Shown one piece after another: positions 60,493-64,000 of a stretch of 64,000 nucleotides of DNA. A model generated the notes under the pieces. That model made no database searches. It had not been told where the DNA came from and worked only from the letters and a program-made list of their open reading frames with translations. The DNA comes from Caprella mutica (lineage: Eukaryota; Arthropoda; Malacostraca; Amphipoda; Caprellidae), in the NCBI GenBank assembly GCA_947561585.1, contig CANNZV010001040.1, positions 124,001-188,000 of the forward strand. The letters run 5' to 3'. The position numbers and the translations under genes were made by a program. Within the stretch, counting starts at the first letter, position 1. Each line of letters opens with the position of its first letter.

Positions 60493-61950
60493 CAGCGTTT
60501 CCCAACCCTAAGGTCGCCAAGCGCTTTTCATGAGGTCGCCAAAGCATCCAAATAAAAATTCAATAGTATGGCAGAACCACTGAGTGTACACTGTGTTGCA
60601 TCTGAATTATCATTTTTAAATTGCAAATTGGGAGAACTTTAAATGCTTCATATGCCATTATAGATTCATCACTTTAATTGAAAGAAATGTATTTTTATGA
60701 TTATTGAGTATTTATTGTCATATGTCATATTATGAGGCACATCTTCTGATGGTCTTCAAAAGTTGTATCCTGGCTAAATCCTTCAGCGAAGCTTTGAATC
60801 CATCCTCAATGGAATCTAGGTTTTCCCTATAAACTCGAAATTTTGTAGCAGCCCAGAAGAAAAAGTCAAAAGGGTTGAGATCTGGACTGTGCTGGCCAGG
60901 GATTTCCGTTACTCTGCAAATTAATAGGCCAAGAAACTTTTCATAAAAAAAATTTACAGCTGCATTTATTGAATGTGGTGGATCATCGTCTTACTACCAC
61001 CATAGTGTGGAACTAGTTTTATAATTGTGCAGTCTGGGCCAAATAATGCCGTGGAGCAATCTGAAGTATGAAACACCAATAAAAGATGAACGGAATGTAC
61101 CTATCATCTGATTGCAGATATTTCAAAGATTTTCATTTGTCCGCAATCAGTCGTTTTTTCGATGTGGTTTTTGATGGAGGAAAAAGAGCTTCTCATCGAT
61201 CCAAACGACTCTATACAATTTTGGATGCTTTCTTTTGAATCCACTGACAAAACTACCTTCTCTGTGCTTTGTGGAAATCCGTTGTTGATTGAACTGAAGT
61301 GCAATGATAAAAAGTGAAACGAAGTCCATGTCTGACAATTTCCAAAACGTGGTTTTGGTGGATGATTTCTTCTGAGAAGCTTTTCTGGGAGAGCAACTGA
61401 GGGTTTCCTTAAGAAACCCTTCACCTCTTGAATCACTGCTTCTGTTCTTCTTGATTTTGTTTTCATTTGCCTTTTCTTATGGATGGAACCAGTCTCATTG
61501 AAAAGATCGCAAACTCTTGCGAATATTTTCAAGTGGCAAGATTTAGCCATCCTTCCACTGATCATCAAGTGAAGCTTGACTTGAAGACATACAATTGAAG
61601 GAGAAGGTGTTTTGACAAACTGCAGGACAATCCATTTCTTCCCGAATTAAAAAAAATCAGGATAAAGATGGTTGAAGATCGAAGTGAATTTTGATTCTCC
61701 ATTCTTTAAGAGCAAAATGGCGTATAGTACATAATGTGATTTGAAGCAGTTTAAGTTCTCCCAATTCGCAATTAATAAATGACGTTTCTGATAGAACGCA
61801 GTGTTTATATAAATGGAATTAACCTACATAAAAGAGGCTGCATGCACTGCAGTGCTCGTGCCATTTTACAGAAAACATATATAGAGGGGTCGCGGTTATG
61901 GCTTGAGGTGCATAAATAGGGTCGCCTTAAAAAAAGGTAGGGAAACACTG
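60493..61950 (-). mobile_element. 1458-bp element with hAT-type ends and perfect 8-bp target duplication
   Basis: The left end cagcgtttcccaacc and the right end ggtagggaaacactg are inverses. After a short gap the match resumes (aaggtcgcc against gggtcgcctt). The octamer ttctaaga lies exactly on both sides (60485-60492 and 61951-61958). Ends and duplication are of hAT type. The interior, however, carries a mariner/Tc1-type transposase relic and no hAT transposase motif that I can see. Confidence 0.87.
60735..61640 (-). pseudogene. Decayed mariner/Tc1-superfamily transposase inside the hAT-type element
   Basis: On the minus strand in order, with several frameshifts and stops, there are an N-terminal segment (FARVCDLFNETGSIHKKRQ, TEAVIQEVKGFLRK), a first catalytic block (VVWIDEKLFFLHQK, about 61160-61200), a second (DDDPPHSINAAVNFFYEKFL, about 60945-60990) and a third (GQHSPDLNPFDFFFW, about 60850-60900). 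The C-terminal tail FRVYRENLDSIEDGFKASL follows. The order and spacing are those of the superfamily. It is too damaged to function. Confidence 0.82.
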
Positions 61951-62374
61951 TTCTAAGAGATGCGTGTCTCTTAGAACAGATAATTTTTACCATTTGTGAG
62001 CCCGTTAAAGATCCTCTGCTGTACAAGCTTTTTCCTGTTCATGTAAATTGTATAATTAAAAAAAATTATAGTTTATGTTATTGGCAATAAATTATAAACA
62101 AAAATGTTCAGTCTGAATTAATAATTCATTTGTTGCGGCAATATGATCTAGCTCTTTCAATTTTGTATTTTTCTGGCGAATCCAAAGCTACAGAAGAAAA
62201 TGGGCACTAGGTTGACAAATCGCATTGGTACTGCTCGTTTTTTTTTTTTTTTTTTTTTGCAAAATAGGCCAACATGGTAACAGTCTGGTATGTTATGTTG
62301 AAACCATCTTGACCCAAGATGTTGCCGATAAGTTATTCAAGTTTCAGCCATATAATGGCGATACGCTGGTAGTC

Positions 62375-63224
62375 GGTAAATTGCTCGAAAACAATTGCTC
62401 GAAAGACAATAATATTGCTCGAAAAACAATTGCTCGAATGAACAATTGCTCGAATGAACAATTGCTCGAATTATCAAATTACTCGAATGAACAAAATTGC
62501 TCGAATTATAAAATTGTACAGTTTTCGATTGTACAAAAGTCAGTTATTCGTGAAGTGGAGCTGCACCTAACAATCTTTGTTTCTTTTCAGTAATTGATCA
62601 TTAATCATTCTATGAATGATTTTAAACATTACTCATTTTGCATAATCTCTTTTTTAGACCGTTTGTGTCATCTCGTTTGTAACATGTGAATTGGAATCAT
62701 GTTGTGAATCACTATACTATTCATGTTTTTTTTATCATAAAACCCATAAATTTATTTATTACTTGCCTATCTGTATGTGGTACCTCAATAGGTGAAATAA
62801 TTCAAAGTTATGGCAGAGTTTTAATAAATCTACAAATGAAATCGAGTTTTATGATAAAAAAAAACATGAATTGTAGTGATTCACCACATGATTCCAATTC
62901 ACATGTTACATACGAGATGACACAAACGGTTTAAAAAAAAAGATAATGCAGAATGAGTAATAATTAAAATCATTTATAGAATGATTAATGATCAATTACT
63001 AAAACGAAACAAGGATTGTTAGGTGCAGCTCCACTTCATGAATAACTGACTTTTATAAAATCGAAAACTGTGCAATTTTATAATTCGAGCAATTTTGTTC
63101 ATTCGAACAATTTGATAATTCGAGCAATTGTTCATTCGAGCAATTGTTCGTTCAAGCAATTGTTTTTCGAGCAATTGTCTTTCGAGCAATTGTCTTTCGA
63201 GCAATTGTTTTCGAGCAATTTACC
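62375..63224. mobile_element. 850-bp fold-back element whose arms start with tandem gctcgaa subrepeats
   Basis: The arms of about 370 bases (62375-62745 and 62845-63224) are near-perfect inverses around a spacer of about 100 bases. The outer 150 bases of each arm are tandem units of the type gctcgaaaacaatt/gctcgaatgaacaatt. The inner part includes gtgaagtggagctgcaccta and ccgtttgtgtcatctcg. Tips are ggtaaattgctcg and cgagcaatttacc. The design resembles Drosophila FB elements. No clear target duplication was found. Confidence 0.88.
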
Positions 63225-63259
63225 TAGAACCGATTCCAACAGTATTTTCTTTTCTTAAT

Positions 63260-63385
63260 TATTGGTCAAATATTTAAAATTTGCCCAAGTAAAGTTAACG
63301 GACCAGAATTGAAGCAAGTAAAGAAAACGGACCAGAATTTAAACTAGTAAAGTTAACGATCCCTGGTCCGTCATCTTTACTTGCT
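63260..63385. repeat. Partial second copy of the 55837-56224 element
   Basis: It contains attggtcaaatattt, agtaaagttaacggaccaga (three versions) and the right end ctggtccgtcatctttactt, then gctcc. This corresponds to the right third of the other copy, and the left part is missing. Confidence 0.85.
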
Positions 63386-63582
63386 CCAAACTTTTAAAAA
63401 CTCTATTCTTTTTAAAGAGTAAGGATAAACAAAGTACTTACTAGGAAGAGATGCAGAAAAAGCAGAATAAAAATATTCTTCCTACCTAATTCACTGAAAA
63501 ATTTAGAAGCTATACAGTATACAGGTTAACTGAAAATTGTTAACATAGCGGCAGTTGGAGAGATACTGAAACTGGTGGACGG

Positions 63583-63722
63583 TGGAATTGCTTATATTCC
63601 AACATGTGTACACACAGGTGTGTATGTGAAAAATGTACGNNNNNNNNNNNNNNNNNNNNNNNNTGGAATGGCTTATATTCCAACATGTGTACACACAGGG
63701 TGTGTATGTGAAAAATGTACGT
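63583..63722. repeat. Two near-identical about 58-bp blocks on both sides of an assembly gap
   Basis: The block tggaattgcttatattccaa, acatgtgtacacacagg, tgtatgtgaaaaatgtacg occurs at 63583-63639 and again at 63664-63721, with two small differences (attgc/atggc and one extra g). Between them are 24 N (63640-63663). The block itself contains the palindromes tggaat...attcca and tgtgtacaca. Confidence 0.95.
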
Positions 63723-64000
63723 GTATAAGCTTAAACTGTAAAAAAAACCGTACATGAGTCACACACACTCTAAAAATAGAGTGGAAGTCGAATCGAATTA
63801 AATTGAATTTGATTTTACTGCCGAAGCCTTTGTGCATTTAATGATACCAATGTCATATCTATAGGTCAACAATTGTTTTTACCACGAACAATGGTAATTT
63901 ACACATATGTTATGAGAGTGAGGATGAAAATAACATCATAAATCGACTACTTAAATCAAAGTATAAATGAAAGAATGATATAATTTTTAGCTATAGATAT
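63723..64000. other. Unique DNA at the window end, nothing recognised
   Basis: AT-rich with no exon, inverted repeat or array recognised. Confidence 0.4.

Larger units (their letters stand above)
60130..62037 (-). mobile_element. Diverged reverse copy of the 35965-36496 pogo-like element, split by a hAT-type insertion
   Basis: The part before the insertion aligns in reverse with intron 1 of the transporter gene (tctaatcaaagaaaatgt, then gatacttggtagacga, then atatttgttaaaccatat). The part after it (ccgttaaagatcctctgctg, then aagcttt) aligns with ccgttcaaagatcgtccgct in the same relative order. The insertion occupies 60493-61950. Confidence 0.75.

Noticed and set aside
62225..62593. 122-codon frame beginning in a poly-T run
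   Set aside because: It reads through the tandem gctcgaa subrepeats of the fold-back element and has no domain.

Overview
The window looks like AT-rich, intron-containing genomic DNA from an arthropod, most likely a non-dipteran insect. The evidence is two multi-exon genes with GT-AG introns, several mariner/Tc1-superfamily remnants (DD37D type among them), PIF/Harbinger-, hAT- and pogo-like non-autonomous elements, and long tandem-repeat arrays. I cannot name the species. There is no bacterial gene organisation, no rRNA, no recognisable tRNA and no CRISPR array.

Bases 1 to about 32,200 are a gene desert. I found no convincing exon there. It carries about fourteen unrelated tandem arrays with periods of 57, 14, 24, 12, 19, 9, 10, 6+15, 31, 21, 47, about 13-27 and 21 bp. 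Between them lie a decayed DD37D transposon (5138-6431), short TA-flanked inverted-repeat elements (one inserted inside another at 7093-7393), a 110-bp perfect palindrome (24152-24261), and copies of a dispersed repeat rich in AGGTCA motifs. Many arrays have periods divisible by three, so they produce long but meaningless open frames on both strands.

Bases 32,200-42,818 (+) hold a complete 14-exon gene for a sodium/glucose cotransporter of the SLC5 (SGLT) family. I spliced it by eye. All 13 junctions are GT-AG and phase-compatible, and the product is 674 residues. Between exons 5 and 9 the residue numbering coincides with human SGLT1, including D204, Y290, W291, K321, S392, S393, D454 and Q457. 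Its introns contain a 32-bp minisatellite, a fold-back element, a pogo-like element and two MITEs of one family. A 19-bp tandem repeat runs directly into one splice acceptor.

Bases 42,819-49,685 are intergenic, with a minisatellite, two broken mariner/Tc1-type transposases and a 1.2-kb element with terminal inverted repeats of roughly 200 bp. Bases 49,686-57,121 (-) hold a seven-exon gene that I do not recognise. It encodes a probable secreted, 12-cysteine protein of 328 residues whose last exon vaguely resembles a C-type lectin-like domain. Its introns carry a TA-flanked element, another AGGTCA-rich repeat, a hAT-like element with a clean 8-bp target duplication, and more.

Bases 57,200-64,000 are a transposon graveyard. 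They contain PIF/Harbinger MITEs, two fold-back elements whose arms are built of short tandem subrepeats, a LINE reverse-transcriptase scrap, and a 1458-bp element with hAT-type ends and an 8-bp target duplication that contains a decayed mariner/Tc1-type transposase. A 24-base assembly gap near the end is flanked by two near-identical copies of the same sequence. The two genes show no sign of acting together: one is a membrane sugar transporter and the other a secreted protein of unknown role.
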